A stretch of DNA of 60,636 nt from Turicibacter sp. (lineage in GTDB: Bacteria; Bacillota_I; Bacilli_A; MOL361; Turicibacteraceae), in contig WRAJ01000009.1 in assembly GCA_009780245.1 (NCBI GenBank), positions 1-60,636 on the forward strand, written 5' to 3'. Shown one piece after another: positions 1 to 8,431 of this stretch. Made by a program: the position numbers and the translations under genes. The notes below the pieces were generated by a model. It did not search any database. It was not told the origin of the DNA and saw nothing but the letters and a program-made list of their open reading frames with translations. Numbering within the stretch: the first letter of the stretch is position 1; the number at the start of each line of letters is the position of its first letter.

Positions 1-225
1 GTTAGTCGGGTGCGAGAAATTAGAGACAAGAACGGAAATCTAATGGCATTTTTAGAATTAACCGACGAAGCGACTCAGCTTGACGTGACGATTTTTGCAC
101 GCGAGTATCGCACTGAGTATAAAAATTTAATCAACCAAGTCGTTGCGATTCAAGGCGTAGCAAAGATGAGAAATGATCGTATTGGCTTGAACTTCGGTCG
201 TTTTATTTCAACTCACCTATCGTAA
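1..225 (+). CDS. dnaE: DNA polymerase III alpha subunit DnaE, C-terminal end (partial)
   Basis: This is the last 74 codons of a gene that starts outside the window; the frame is open from base 1. The sequence reads VREIRDKNGNLMAFLEL near its start and ends in an OB-fold-like strand pattern (LDVTIFAREY, VAIQGVAK). This matches the C-terminal nucleic-acid-binding OB domain of DnaE-type replicative polymerase. A GTG at base 10 is internal, not a start. The catalytic PHP and polymerase domains are not in view. The assignment as DnaE rather than PolC rests on this OB tail; PolC carries its OB domain at the N-terminus. Confidence 0.82.
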   Translation, partial: VSRVREIRDKNGNLMAFLELTDEATQLDVTIFAREYRTEYKNLINQVVAIQGVAKMRNDRIGLNFGRFISTHLS

Positions 226-293
226 TAGAACCGAGCGTACCAATGGAAGTGCAATGCTTGAAGAAAAAAAATACAAAAAAATCTCGAATCCTG

Positions 294-322
294 TTGAAGT
301 TGAGCTTGATGTGTAGTATAAT
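294..322 (+). promoter_or_regulatory. sigma-A promoter of first M23 gene
   Basis: TTGAAG (294-299), a 17-bp spacer and a consensus TATAAT (317-322). The segment GTGTAGTATAAT is repeated almost exactly at the promoter of the third M23 gene (3226-3254), so both probably share regulation. The leader to the ATG at 405 is about 75 nt. Confidence 0.75.
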
Positions 323-404
323 TGAATTAACTTCGACCATACTTTTCGTCATTTTTGACATTTTGAAGGCGAGCTGAAGTGGCATCAAAAAGGAGCGCGA
401 GATT

Positions 405-1709
405 ATGTTTAAGCGAATAGGAATCGCACTTTTACTAGCATTCACCATGCTACTAGCACTACTACACCTAGAGACGGAAAACCCTACAGTGGTTGCGTAT
501 GCATCACCCACTTGTTCGTCGGTATCGGAATGCGCAGATCTTGCAACTGAGGCACGTGATAGTATCACAGAACTTGTTGGGCAAGAGAACGAATTGAGCG
601 ATGACATTGCGAGATTAAATGCGGAAATCACGGATTTAAGGACGACAAACGACGGTTTAGAATTCTCAATTAGTGCCGCGATGATTGACATTGCGAATCT
701 TGAAATTGAGATTGCAGAAAATAGGGAATGGTTAGCAGAAACAGAAATTGAAATTGAAGGCTTATTAGACGCGGTTGCTGCGCGCATGCGTTTAACGCAG
801 CAAATCGATGGCATCAATCCGATCGCGCTCATTTTAACTGAGAACGATGATTTGACGGACATCATTGCTCAAATTCGTTTCTTCAGTCGCATCGTGGCAA
901 CTGACGCAGACATCATGGATCAACTGGTCGCGCTTGTTGGCACTTACGATACCATCATTGAAGACTTGGCTTATCAAGCAGAAATGTTAGCGGCGACTAG
1001 AGCCAGTTTAGAAATTGAACAAAGTGTGCTGATTGCTAATCAAAACGACTTGTTGTTTTTAGAAGGGCAACTACGCGAGGAATTGTACGGCATCGGCATT
1101 CAACGCATGAACGAAGAAGAAACGCTTGCTGCCATCGAAGAGATGCGTTTGGTTTTAGAACAGACGCCACCACCACCAATCGCAACGCCACCGGCAGCAC
1201 CGGTGCCAGATGTGCCACCGCCGGCAGCGGATACAGGTTCGACGCCAGAGGCACCGGTGGCTCCTGCGCCACCACCACCGGCAGCACCAGAGGCGAACAC
1301 GGGAATGACACATCCTATGCCTGCTGGACGAGGCAATATCACTTCTCATTTTGGTCCAAGAACATTGGACGGCTTTCATTGGGGCATTGACTGGGCGGCT
1401 CCTGGATTTCCACCGATCTTAGCCGCAGCATCAGGTACAGTCGTAAGAAACGGGTACAACGCTGGCGGATGGGGCTATTACATCATCCTTTCTCACATGA
1501 TCAACGGTGAACGAGTAGATACCGTATACGCTCATTTCCATTATCAATCATCAATTGCTGTCGGAACGATTGTCTCACAGGGACAAGTGATTGGAACACA
1601 AGGGAATACTGGGTTTTCGTTTGGGGCACATTTACACTTTGAAGTGCACCCAGGCGGATTCGGCTGGCAGACTGCGGTGGATCCAATAAGTTGGATTCCT
1701 AATCCTTAG
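405..1709 (+). CDS. Secreted M23 murein hydrolase with N-terminal coiled coil (PcsB/CwlO-like), paralogue 1
   Basis: The 434-aa protein has a signal peptide (residues 1 to about 32), a short Cys-containing motif (TCSSVSECADLATEA), a long coiled-coil region (about 50-245) and a Pro/Ala-rich linker (about 250-295). A C-terminal M23 (LytM-type) zinc endopeptidase domain follows. The zinc ligands are visible as HWGID and GAHLHFEVH. Such proteins cut peptide cross-links in peptidoglycan, and the coiled coil usually holds the enzyme inactive until a partner such as FtsEX activates it. AAAGGAG lies upstream of the ATG. It is the first of three tandem paralogues (1878 and 3326), each with its own promoter and terminator. 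The exact bond cut is not shown by sequence. Confidence 0.9.
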   Translation: MFKRIGIALLLAFTMLLALLHLETENPTVVAYASPTCSSVSECADLATEARDSITELVGQENELSDDIARLNAEITDLRTTNDGLEFSISAAMIDIANLEIEIAENREWLAETEIEIEGLLDAVAARMRLTQQIDGINPIALILTENDDLTDIIAQIRFFSRIVATDADIMDQLVALVGTYDTIIEDLAYQAEMLAATRASLEIEQSVLIANQNDLLFLEGQLREELYGIGIQRMNEEETLAAIEEMRLVLEQTPPPPIATPPAAPVPDVPPPAADTGSTPEAPVAPAPPPPAAPEANTGMTHPMPAGRGNITSHFGPRTLDGFHWGIDWAAPGFPPILAAASGTVVRNGYNAGGWGYYIILSHMINGERVDTVYAHFHYQSSIAVGTIVSQGQVIGTQGNTGFSFGAHLHFEVHPGGFGWQTAVDPISWIPNP

Positions 1710-1712
1710 CAG

Positions 1713-1748
1713 AAAATAGACTTTACTGAATCCGGTAAAGTCTATTTT
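1713..1748. terminator. Bidirectional terminator after M23 paralogue 1
   Basis: A 14-bp perfect stem (AAAATAGACTTTAC pairing with GTAAAGTCTATTTT) with an 8-nt loop. A-runs and T-runs flank it on both sides. Confidence 0.8.
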
Positions 1749-1800
1749 GATGTATGAGCGGTTTTAAGCAGAAAAATCTTAAGAAAATTTTAAGATTTTC

Positions 1801-1829
1801 TTGAAATCTCAATGATTTTCATGTAAAAT
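1801..1829 (+). promoter_or_regulatory. sigma-A promoter of second M23 gene
   Basis: TTGAAA (1801-1806), 17-bp spacer, TAAAAT (1824-1829). Its sequence differs from the matched pair of promoters at 294 and 3226, so this middle paralogue may be controlled differently. Confidence 0.65.
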
Positions 1830-1877
1830 CAAAGGTGACTTTGCTTAAAAAAGTAGAAACAAGAAGGAGCGTTAATT

Positions 1878-3101
1878 ATGATGAAGAGGATAGGAACAAG
1901 CTTACTTTTAGCTTCCACTATGCTTGTATCAACATTAAACTTAGGAGTAACACAAGCGTATGCAGCACCTACGTGTCGTACCATCTCAGAATGTGCAGAT
2001 CTTGCAACTGAAGCACGCGATAACATCGCAGATTTTATGATTCTAGAAGATGCATTAAACGCAGACATTGCCGAGCTAGAGGCTCAAATCACGCAATTAC
2101 GTAGTGAAATTGATGAGCTAGAAGTGTCAATCGCTGAGACAGAGTTGGCGATTACAGGATTACTAGAGGAAATCGTGGCAAACACGGAAGAGCTAGAGCG
2201 CATTTCAGAAGAAATTGACGTTTTGCTTGCGAACGTGGCCGAGCGTATGGTGATTACGCAACGCATGGATAACAGAAATGCCACACTTGTTCTGTTTACT
2301 GAAAGTGCCGATTTAACTGATTTCATCGGTCAATTAAGATTTTTCAACCGCATTGCGACAACCGACGCGGACATCATGGATCAACTTTCTGATTTATTAG
2401 ACGAGTACGATTCGATTTTGTATGAGTTACAAGAAAGCATGCTGATTCATGAAGAGATTCAAGCTGAACTCGAGGAAGACCTTGCTGTTTTAGAACAGAG
2501 CCAAGAAGAGCTTGCTGATTTAGAAGCAGCACTAAGAGAAGAGTTATACGAAATCGGTGTTCAAAGAATGTCTGAAGAAGACGCATTAGCAGCAGCGGAA
2601 GCAGCGCAAGCCGTTTTAGAGTACACACCAGCACCGGCGATTGTTACCAATAACACAAGTTCATCTGGTGGTGGCGGTAGTAACGTAAGTGCAGGAACTA
2701 ACAGTGGGATGACGCACCCGATGCCAGGTTCACGCGTCACGTCAGAATTCGGCCCAAGATGGGGCGGACACCATTCAGGGATTGACGTTCAAATTTTTGG
2801 TGCTAGGCCGGCTATTTTAGCAGCAGCATCAGGCGTTGTAACGGTTAACACTTGGCACGATGCACTTGGTTGGTACATGATTATTTCACATGACATCAAC
2901 GGTAGTCGCGTGGATACGTTATACGCTCACATGGAATACCAATCGCCACAATCGGTTGGAACGGTTGTTTCACAAGGACAAGCGATTGGGACACAAGGAA
3001 ACACTGGTTTCTCTACGGGTGCGCATTTGCACTTTGAAATTCACCCAGGTGGCTTCTCATGGAACGGTGGGGTTAACCCGCGAAACTGGATTATTTTCTA
3101 A
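1878..3101 (+). CDS. Secreted M23 murein hydrolase with N-terminal coiled coil, paralogue 2
   Basis: The 407-aa protein has the same layout as its two neighbours: signal peptide, Cys motif TCRTISECADLATEA, a long coiled coil rich in Glu/Leu heptads (about 45-245), then an M23 domain with HHSGIDVQ and GAHLHFEIH zinc-ligand motifs. Its linker (about 255-275) is Gly/Ser-rich and short, unlike the Pro/Ala-rich linker of paralogue 1. AAGGAG precedes the tandem ATGs at 1878 and 1881. It is expected to act outside the membrane on peptidoglycan peptides. The M23 domain is more diverged than in paralogues 1 and 3, which share the HWGIDWAAPGF block, so it may have a different substrate or partner. Confidence 0.9.
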   Translation: MMKRIGTSLLLASTMLVSTLNLGVTQAYAAPTCRTISECADLATEARDNIADFMILEDALNADIAELEAQITQLRSEIDELEVSIAETELAITGLLEEIVANTEELERISEEIDVLLANVAERMVITQRMDNRNATLVLFTESADLTDFIGQLRFFNRIATTDADIMDQLSDLLDEYDSILYELQESMLIHEEIQAELEEDLAVLEQSQEELADLEAALREELYEIGVQRMSEEDALAAAEAAQAVLEYTPAPAIVTNNTSSSGGGGSNVSAGTNSGMTHPMPGSRVTSEFGPRWGGHHSGIDVQIFGARPAILAAASGVVTVNTWHDALGWYMIISHDINGSRVDTLYAHMEYQSPQSVGTVVSQGQAIGTQGNTGFSTGAHLHFEIHPGGFSWNGGVNPRNWIIF

Positions 3102-3125
3102 ATTCGATTTTTAATAACAAACAAG

Positions 3126-3160
3126 AAATGAGCGTTGCTACATCAGCAACGCTCATTTTT
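3126..3160. terminator. Terminator after M23 paralogue 2
   Basis: Stem AATGAGCGTTGCT with AGCAACGCTCATT, 5-nt loop, followed by a T-run. Confidence 0.85.
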
Positions 3161-3225
3161 AATTCGTCATTTGGTAACAAAACGGGACGAAATGGCATGA
3201 TTTTTCAGATTTATCTCAACGGCCA

Positions 3226-3254
3226 TTGAAGTGTCGCCTAAGGTGTAGTATAAT
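3226..3254 (+). promoter_or_regulatory. sigma-A promoter of third M23 gene
   Basis: TTGAAG (3226-3231), 17-bp spacer, TATAAT (3249-3254). The -35, the TGTAG before the -10 and the -10 itself match the promoter at 294-322. Confidence 0.75.
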
Positions 3255-3325
3255 AGACATAGCTTTGCTTATATTTCTAATTGTTTGGGTGTAAACAAAG
3301 TGGCAGTAAAAAAGGAGTGTAAATT

Positions 3326-4564
3326 ATGTTTAAGCGAATAGGAAGAAGCTTTATATTAGCGTTCACTATGCTTATAGCACTAATATATTTTGTAGGACTA
3401 ACCCCAACAGTAGCCTATGCAACGCCAGTATGCGGTAGCATCTCAGAATGTGCTGAACTAGCATCCGAAACTAGTGACAATATTGCAGAAATTATGGGCC
3501 GCGAAAATGAACTTAGTGAAGACATTGCTGATCTAAATGCAGAAATTACAACCATGAGGGCTGAAATTGAAAGTTTAGAATTAGCCATTGCTTCAACCGT
3601 GATAGAATTGACTAATCTGCAAGATGACATGGCAGAAAATAGAGAATTGCTTGAAGCAACAGAAGAAGAAATTGAAGATTTGCTTGAAGCGATTGGCGCA
3701 CGCATGCGTGTGACGCAACAGATCGAAAGTGTGAATCCCGTCATTATGATCTTTACGGAAAGTGAAGATTTGGTGGACATCATTGCTCAGATCCGATTTT
3801 TTAATCGCATTGCGGAGTACGATGCGGATGTGATGGATCAGCTGATTGAATGGCTTGATATTTATGACACGATCATTGAAGAATTAGCGATTCAGGTTGA
3901 GGTGCATGCAGACATGCAAGCGAGCTTAGAGGTGCAACAAAATGAACTGCTTACCGCTCAATTTGATTTGATCTTTCTAGAAGGAGAGATTCGCGAAGAG
4001 CTCTATCAACTTGGACTTGAAAGAATGAGTGAAGAAGACATGCTAATTGCAGCTGAAGAAGCGCAATTAATTTTTGAACAATCACCGCCGCCTCTAACTA
4101 CAACCGGTACGACGACGGCGTCACCAGGTAATCTTGCTAACAATTCTGGCATGACGCATCCGATGCCAGCAGGGCGTGGTAATGTGATGTCTGAGTTTGG
4201 GATGAGAACGCTAGGCGGAAGTACACACATGCATTGGGGCATTGATTGGGCAGCGCCTGGTTTCCCACCGATTTTAGCAGCAGCATCAGGCACTGTGGTA
4301 AGAAACTCGTATAACGCTGGTGGCTGGGGGTGGTACGTGATTATCGCCCACATGATCGACGGTCATCGTGTGGATACTTTATACGCACATTTTCATTATC
4401 GATCACCACTTGAGGCAAATACAGTTGTCGCACAAGGCGATGTGATTGGGACGCAAGGTAATACGGGATTTTCTTTCGGTGCGCACTTGCACTTTGAAGT
4501 ACACCCAGGCGGATTCGGTATCGGGAACGCCGTTGACCCAAGAGGATGGATTCCTAATCCTTAA
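3326..4564 (+). CDS. Secreted M23 murein hydrolase with N-terminal coiled coil, paralogue 3
   Basis: The 412-aa protein carries a signal peptide, the conserved Cys motif VCGSISECAELASE, a coiled coil (about 50-250) and a short Thr/Ser linker. The M23 domain has HWGIDWAAPGFPP and GAHLHFEVHPGG. Both the M23 domain and the promoter are closest to paralogue 1, which suggests these two are the more recent duplicates. AAAGGAG lies before the ATG. The gene lies just upstream of mbl, whose product guides cylindrical wall synthesis. That neighbourhood fits a role in wall growth, but this is inference. Confidence 0.9.
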   Translation: MFKRIGRSFILAFTMLIALIYFVGLTPTVAYATPVCGSISECAELASETSDNIAEIMGRENELSEDIADLNAEITTMRAEIESLELAIASTVIELTNLQDDMAENRELLEATEEEIEDLLEAIGARMRVTQQIESVNPVIMIFTESEDLVDIIAQIRFFNRIAEYDADVMDQLIEWLDIYDTIIEELAIQVEVHADMQASLEVQQNELLTAQFDLIFLEGEIREELYQLGLERMSEEDMLIAAEEAQLIFEQSPPPLTTTGTTTASPGNLANNSGMTHPMPAGRGNVMSEFGMRTLGGSTHMHWGIDWAAPGFPPILAAASGTVVRNSYNAGGWGWYVIIAHMIDGHRVDTLYAHFHYRSPLEANTVVAQGDVIGTQGNTGFSFGAHLHFEVHPGGFGIGNAVDPRGWIPNP

Positions 4565-4587
4565 GACAATTTTGTTCTACTTCAAAC

Positions 4588-4623
4588 AAATGAGTTTCAC
4601 TAAACTTAGTGAAACTCATTTTT
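4588..4623. terminator. Terminator after M23 paralogue 3
   Basis: A 16-bp perfect stem (AAATGAGTTTCACTAA pairing with TTAGTGAAACTCATTT), two-base loop, then T-run. Confidence 0.85.
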
Positions 4624-4822
4624 ATACGAAGCGATACGTTTTCCAACGCACGTCAATGTCAATTTTGAAAGAAAAATGAAAGAAGGTAGTAGATTAATAA
4701 AAATAAATATGATAAAATGTAAGGTAGCTTAAAAAATGGACATAATAAATGGTAGCTAAAAAGCTTGAGTAAGAAAAGCTCAACTCATGGTTATTACTAT
4801 ACATGGTTTGGAGGAATTTGAC

Positions 4823-5827
4823 GTGTTATTTTCAAAAGATATTGGTATTGATTTAGGAACAGCGAACGTTCTTATTTATGAGAAAGGCAAAGGAATCGTT
4901 TTAGAAGAGCCTTCGGTGGTAGCAAAAAATTCACAAACTGGTAAAGTGATTGCAGCTGGAGAAGAAGCAAGGCAAATGATCGGTCGTACACCGGGTAAAA
5001 TTGAAGTCATCAAGCCGATGCGTGATGGCGTTATCGCAGACATTGAAGCAACTGAGCTGATGCTTAAGCGTTTTATCAGTGCCGTTAAAATCAAAGGATT
5101 ATTGTCGCAACCTTCTATTTTAATTTGTTGCCCGAGTAACATTACGTTGGTAGAGAAAAATGCCATTCGTGAAGCAGCAGAAAAAACAGGTGCACGCGAA
5201 GTCATCATCGAAGAAGAGCCAAAGATCGCAGCGCTTGGCGCAGGTATGGATATTTCAAAACCGTCAGGGAACATGGTCATTGATATCGGCGGTGGAACGA
5301 CAGACATTGCCGTGTTATCACTGGGAGATATTGTGACGTCGGCTTCGATTAAAGTTGCCGGAAATCGCTTTGACCAAGACGTTGTTGATTATTTAAAAAT
5401 GAATTACAAATTATTAATTGGTGACCGTACCGCAGAGGACATCAAGTTTGGTGTCGCAACGGTCTATTTAAAAGATCGCGAGGAAGAATCGATCCAAGTT
5501 CGAGGGCGAGACCTTGTTTCAGGGTTACCAAAAACCATTACCATTACTTCAACAGAGATTGAAGAAGCGTTACGTGAGTCGGTGCGCATTATTTTGCACG
5601 CGACGAAAAACGTGTTGGAGCAGACGCCGCCAGAGCTAGCAGCCGACATCATGGATAAAGGGATTGTCCTAACAGGTGGCGGTGCGTTACTGCAAGGGCT
5701 AGACCGCTTATTCTCAGAAGAACTAAACGTCCCGGTATTTGTTGCTGACAACCCGCTCCACTGCGTAGCAGTTGGAACCGGGATGATGTTAGACCACGTG
5801 GAACGCATCAACCGCAGAGACAGATAA
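4823..5827 (+). CDS. mbl: Rod-shape actin homologue Mbl (MreB family)
   Basis: The 334-aa protein is an actin-like ATPase that forms membrane-bound filaments and guides lateral cell-wall synthesis. The N-terminus DIGIDLGTANVLIYEKGKG is the phosphate-1 loop. DIGGGTTDIAVLSLGDIV is phosphate-2, and GIVLTGGGALLQGLD is the adenosine motif. The EEPKIAALGAGMDI and VRGRDLVSGLPKTI blocks match Bacillus Mbl better than MreB. I chose the GTG at 4823 because GGAGG (4810-4814) lies 8 nt before it. The longer frame from ATG 4787 would add 12 residues not seen in the family. It stands alone, away from mreCD. Confidence 0.93.
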   Translation: MLFSKDIGIDLGTANVLIYEKGKGIVLEEPSVVAKNSQTGKVIAAGEEARQMIGRTPGKIEVIKPMRDGVIADIEATELMLKRFISAVKIKGLLSQPSILICCPSNITLVEKNAIREAAEKTGAREVIIEEEPKIAALGAGMDISKPSGNMVIDIGGGTTDIAVLSLGDIVTSASIKVAGNRFDQDVVDYLKMNYKLLIGDRTAEDIKFGVATVYLKDREEESIQVRGRDLVSGLPKTITITSTEIEEALRESVRIILHATKNVLEQTPPELAADIMDKGIVLTGGGALLQGLDRLFSEELNVPVFVADNPLHCVAVGTGMMLDHVERINRRDR

Positions 5828-5842
5828 GTTTAGATAAGACAT

Positions 5843-5870
5843 GCAGTCGCTTGCAAAGCGATTGCTTTTT
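5843..5870 (+). terminator. Terminator after mbl
   Basis: Stem GCAGTCGCTT with AAGCGATTGC (one G-T pair), followed by TTTTT. Confidence 0.75.
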
Positions 5871-5900
5871 CTTGCCAGTGAATAAATAGTAAAAGTCCGA

Positions 5901-6280
5901 AGCGTGCCTTTTCGATGAAAATACGAGAAAAGGCGTGTTCTTCAGTTGATGAGTTCCTCAAAACCACGCCTTTTCAGTAAAAACGAAAGAAAAGGCGCTC
6001 ACTCCGGCTGATGAGACACTCAAAACCACGCCTTTTCCGAGAAAACACTAAGGAAAGGCATGTTCTCCAGCTGATGGTCTCTTCAAAACCACACCTTTTC
6101 CGAGAAAACACAATAAAAGGCATGTCTTCCAACCGATAAGACGCTCAAAACCACGCCTTTTCGAGGAAAAAAGAATAAAAGGCATGTTCTCTAGCTGATG
6201 GTCTCTTCAAAACCACGCCTTTTCAACAAAAACATAAGAAAAGGCGCATTCTCCAGCTGATAAGACCACTCAAAAACATG
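5901..6280. repeat. Hairpin array A: six 62-bp units between mbl and rarA
   Basis: Six tandem units, each with left arm GCCTTTTC and right arm GAAAAGGC. The left arms start at 5906, 5968, 6030, 6093, 6155 and 6217 (spacings 62, 62, 63, 62, 62). Within each unit left to right arm is 21-22 bp, and right arm to next left arm is 41 bp. Arm changes in units 3-5 leave partial stems. The remainder of each unit is also conserved (ending CTTCAAAACCA or similar). It fills the whole 510-bp gap. No gene is visible here. Confidence 0.9.
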
Positions 6281-6338
6281 CTCTATGTGCGAAAGCGATA
6301 TAATATAAACTTAATGATACAATAGAAGGAGAAGTAAA

Positions 6339-7607
6339 ATGAAACCACTCGCGGATTTAGTTAGACCCCAGGTGCTGGATGAAGTCGTTGGGCAGCAACA
6401 TTTAATTGCAGAAGAAAGCATGTTAAAGAAATTGCTAGATGTCGGGCACATTCCGAATATGATTTTTTACGGCCCCTCTGGTACGGGTAAGACGACCATT
6501 GCGAATATCATTGCGAAAACGTCAAACAAGAAAATCTTTAAATTGAATGCGACGGAGGCGAAGACGTCGGATATCAAGGACGTCATTAGTCAAATTCATA
6601 CGTTAGAAGCATCAAACGGTATTCTTTTGTACTTGGACGAGATTCAAAACTTTAACAAGAAACAACAGCAGACGGTTTTAAAATACATCGAAAGCGGTGA
6701 GATCACTTTAATTGCGAGTACAACGGAAAACCCGTACTTTACGATTTTTGGCGCGATCTTAAGTCGGTCGACAATTTTAGAGTTTAAGGTGTTGACGCTG
6801 GAGGACATTGCTTTAGGGTTGCAGCGGGCATTTGATTTTGTTAATGAAGAATTTATGGGGAATGCGGCGTCTTATGAGGAAGCGGCTTTGACGTATATGG
6901 CGAACATGGCGGGGGGCGATTTGCGAAAGGCGTTGAACTTTTTGGAGATTGCGATGTATCCGAATGTGAAGCAGGATGCGTTTGTGTTGACGGTGGACGT
7001 GGCGAAGGATTGCACACAGACGGCGGGATTTTCTTACGACAAGTTTGGCGATGTTCACTACGACACGCTCTCTGCCTTTCATAAGTCGCTTCGCGGTAGT
7101 GATGCGGATGCGGCGATTCATTATTTGGCACGGCTCATTAACGCAGGGGATTTGATTTCGATTTGCCGGCGCTTATTGGCGGTAGCTTCGGAGGATGTCG
7201 GGTTGGCTTATCCACAGGCGGTGGTGATTACGAAAGCTTGCGTGGATTCGGCTGTGCAGTTGGGATTTCCGGAAGCGAATTTACCTTTGGCTCAGGCGGC
7301 TGTGCTACTCGCATTGGCGCCGAAGTCGAATAGTACGTGCTTAGCGATTGGTGCCGCTTTGGCTGATTTGAAAAGCGGTGATGTTGGGGAGATTCCGCTT
7401 CATTTGAAGGATTCGCATTATGCGGGGGCGGCGAAGCTGGGACGTGGGGTTGAGTATCAGTATCCGCATGCGTTTGAGCTGAATTATGTGGAGCAGCAGT
7501 ATTTACCAGATGCATTGGCGGATCGGACGTATTACGAGGCGGGTGGGAATAAGACGGAGCAGGGCTTTCAGACTTACTGGCGGGAGTTGAAAGAGCATTT
7601 GAAATAG
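6339..7607 (+). CDS. rarA: Replication-associated recombination protein A (AAA+ ATPase, MgsA/WHIP family)
   Basis: The 422-aa protein is a clamp-loader-like AAA+ ATPase that acts at stalled replication forks. The N-terminus has MKPLADLVRPQVLDEVVGQQ. Walker A is YGPSGTGKTT (about residues 47-56) and Walker B is LLYLDEIQNFNKKQQ. A sensor ASTTENPYF and the C-terminal tetramerisation/MgsA domain (RLINAGDLISICRRL, YAGAAKLGRG) follow. The length is normal. AGAAGGAG precedes the ATG. It stands between hairpin arrays A and B. From about base 6800 the coding strand becomes notably G/T-rich and C-poor. Confidence 0.94.
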   Translation: MKPLADLVRPQVLDEVVGQQHLIAEESMLKKLLDVGHIPNMIFYGPSGTGKTTIANIIAKTSNKKIFKLNATEAKTSDIKDVISQIHTLEASNGILLYLDEIQNFNKKQQQTVLKYIESGEITLIASTTENPYFTIFGAILSRSTILEFKVLTLEDIALGLQRAFDFVNEEFMGNAASYEEAALTYMANMAGGDLRKALNFLEIAMYPNVKQDAFVLTVDVAKDCTQTAGFSYDKFGDVHYDTLSAFHKSLRGSDADAAIHYLARLINAGDLISICRRLLAVASEDVGLAYPQAVVITKACVDSAVQLGFPEANLPLAQAAVLLALAPKSNSTCLAIGAALADLKSGDVGEIPLHLKDSHYAGAAKLGRGVEYQYPHAFELNYVEQQYLPDALADRTYYEAGGNKTEQGFQTYWRELKEHLK

Positions 7608-7625
7608 TGTCGCGTTATATGCGGA

Positions 7626-7862
7626 GCCTCGAAAAGTCACAGAACGAGTAGATCCACGAAAATCATGACTTTTGGCTCCCAGTTTGAGCCGTCAAAAGTC
7701 ACAGAACTGAGGAAACCGCGAAAATCATGACTTTTCGCTCCCAATTTGAGCCTCGAAAAGTCACAGAACTAATGGATCCGCGAAAATCATGATTTTTGGC
7801 TCCCAATTTGAGCCCCGAAAAGTCACAGAACTAATGAAACTGCAAATCTAATGACTTTTGAT
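7626..7862. repeat. Hairpin array B: four 62-bp units between rarA and rpmB
   Basis: Left arms AAAAGTCA at 7632, 7694, 7756 and 7818 (spacing exactly 62 each time). Right arms TGACTTTT follow 34 bp after each left arm. A second small palindrome (GGCTC, 7 nt, GAGCC) bridges consecutive units. The array starts right after the rarA stop and ends about 20 bp before the rpmB promoter. The sequence is unrelated to array A although the unit length is the same. Confidence 0.9.
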
Positions 7863-7880
7863 GGAACGCAGAAAAAATCC

Positions 7881-7910
7881 TTGACAATTAGTATCGATAT
7901 GTGATATGAT
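7881..7910 (+). promoter_or_regulatory. sigma-A promoter of rpmB
   Basis: Perfect TTGACA (7881-7886), 18-bp spacer, TATGAT (7905-7910) with an extended -10 TGA just before it. Confidence 0.8.
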
Positions 7911-7966
7911 ATTTCAGTTCTTTGTGAAATAAGAGTATACTTACATAGAAGAAGGAGGCCTTTCAA

Positions 7967-8158
7967 ATGGCACGTGTTTGTTATGTTACGGGACGCCGTA
8001 CAACAAGTGGAAACAACCGTTCACACGCGATGAATAAAACAAAGCGTACGTATAAGCCTAACTTACAAAAAGTTAAAATTTTAGTTAACGGTAAACCAAA
8101 GAAAGTTTATGTTTCTGCAAAAGCATTAAAATCAGGACAAGTTGAGCGAGTTCTTTAA
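7967..8158 (+). CDS. rpmB: 50S ribosomal protein L28
   Basis: The 63-aa protein is typical in length and begins [20 protein letters not shown], the conserved L28 start. The [21 protein letters not shown] core and [10 protein letters not shown] end also fit Bacilli L28. It is a large-subunit structural protein. The first residues contain one Cys, not the four-Cys zinc-binding form. AGAAGGAGG lies before the ATG, a strong site fitting high expression. It is monocistronic, with its own promoter and double terminator. Confidence 0.97.
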   Translation: MARVCYVTGRRTTSGNNRSHAMNKTKRTYKPNLQKVKILVNGKPKKVYVSAKALKSGQVERVL

Positions 8159-8171
8159 TACATATAAAAAA

Positions 8172-8212
8172 AATCAAGAGGAAAGCCGTTGATAAGCTTT
8201 TCTCTTGATTTT
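8172..8212 (+). terminator. Terminator of rpmB (first)
   Basis: 15-bp stem AATCAAGAGGAAAGC with GCTTTTCTCTTGATT (one G-T pair), 9-nt loop, then T-rich sequence. Confidence 0.8.
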
Positions 8213-8233
8213 GCCTTTTAAGGCAACTTTTTT
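8211..8233 (+). terminator. Terminator of rpmB (second, back to back)
   Basis: TTGCCTT with AAGGCAA, closely followed by six T. Tandem terminators suggest tight insulation of a highly expressed gene. Confidence 0.65.
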
Positions 8234-8431
8234 GTTTAGGTGCTTTTGATTAGAAAGCTCCTAATACAAAGATGAGTGATAAGAAATGATACTAAGCACT
8301 AATTCATGTTTTGTACTTGAACTAGTAAATCTAGTAAATAAGGTAACTGTACATAATGGGTTTGTTTCATCGTCGAAACACTTCCAAAATGATCCCTATA
8401 ATAATTATGTATGATAATCATCACAAAAATG

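Noticed and set aside
203-865. Long frames on the opposite strand of the M23 genes and of infB, htpG and dxr
   Set aside because: They mirror the codon pattern of the real genes, have no ribosome-binding sites and show low-complexity Ser-rich products.
5901-6280. Reading array A (or C) as a CRISPR array
   Set aside because: The parts between stems are conserved copies, not unique spacers, the 62-bp unit is copied whole, and no cas gene is present.
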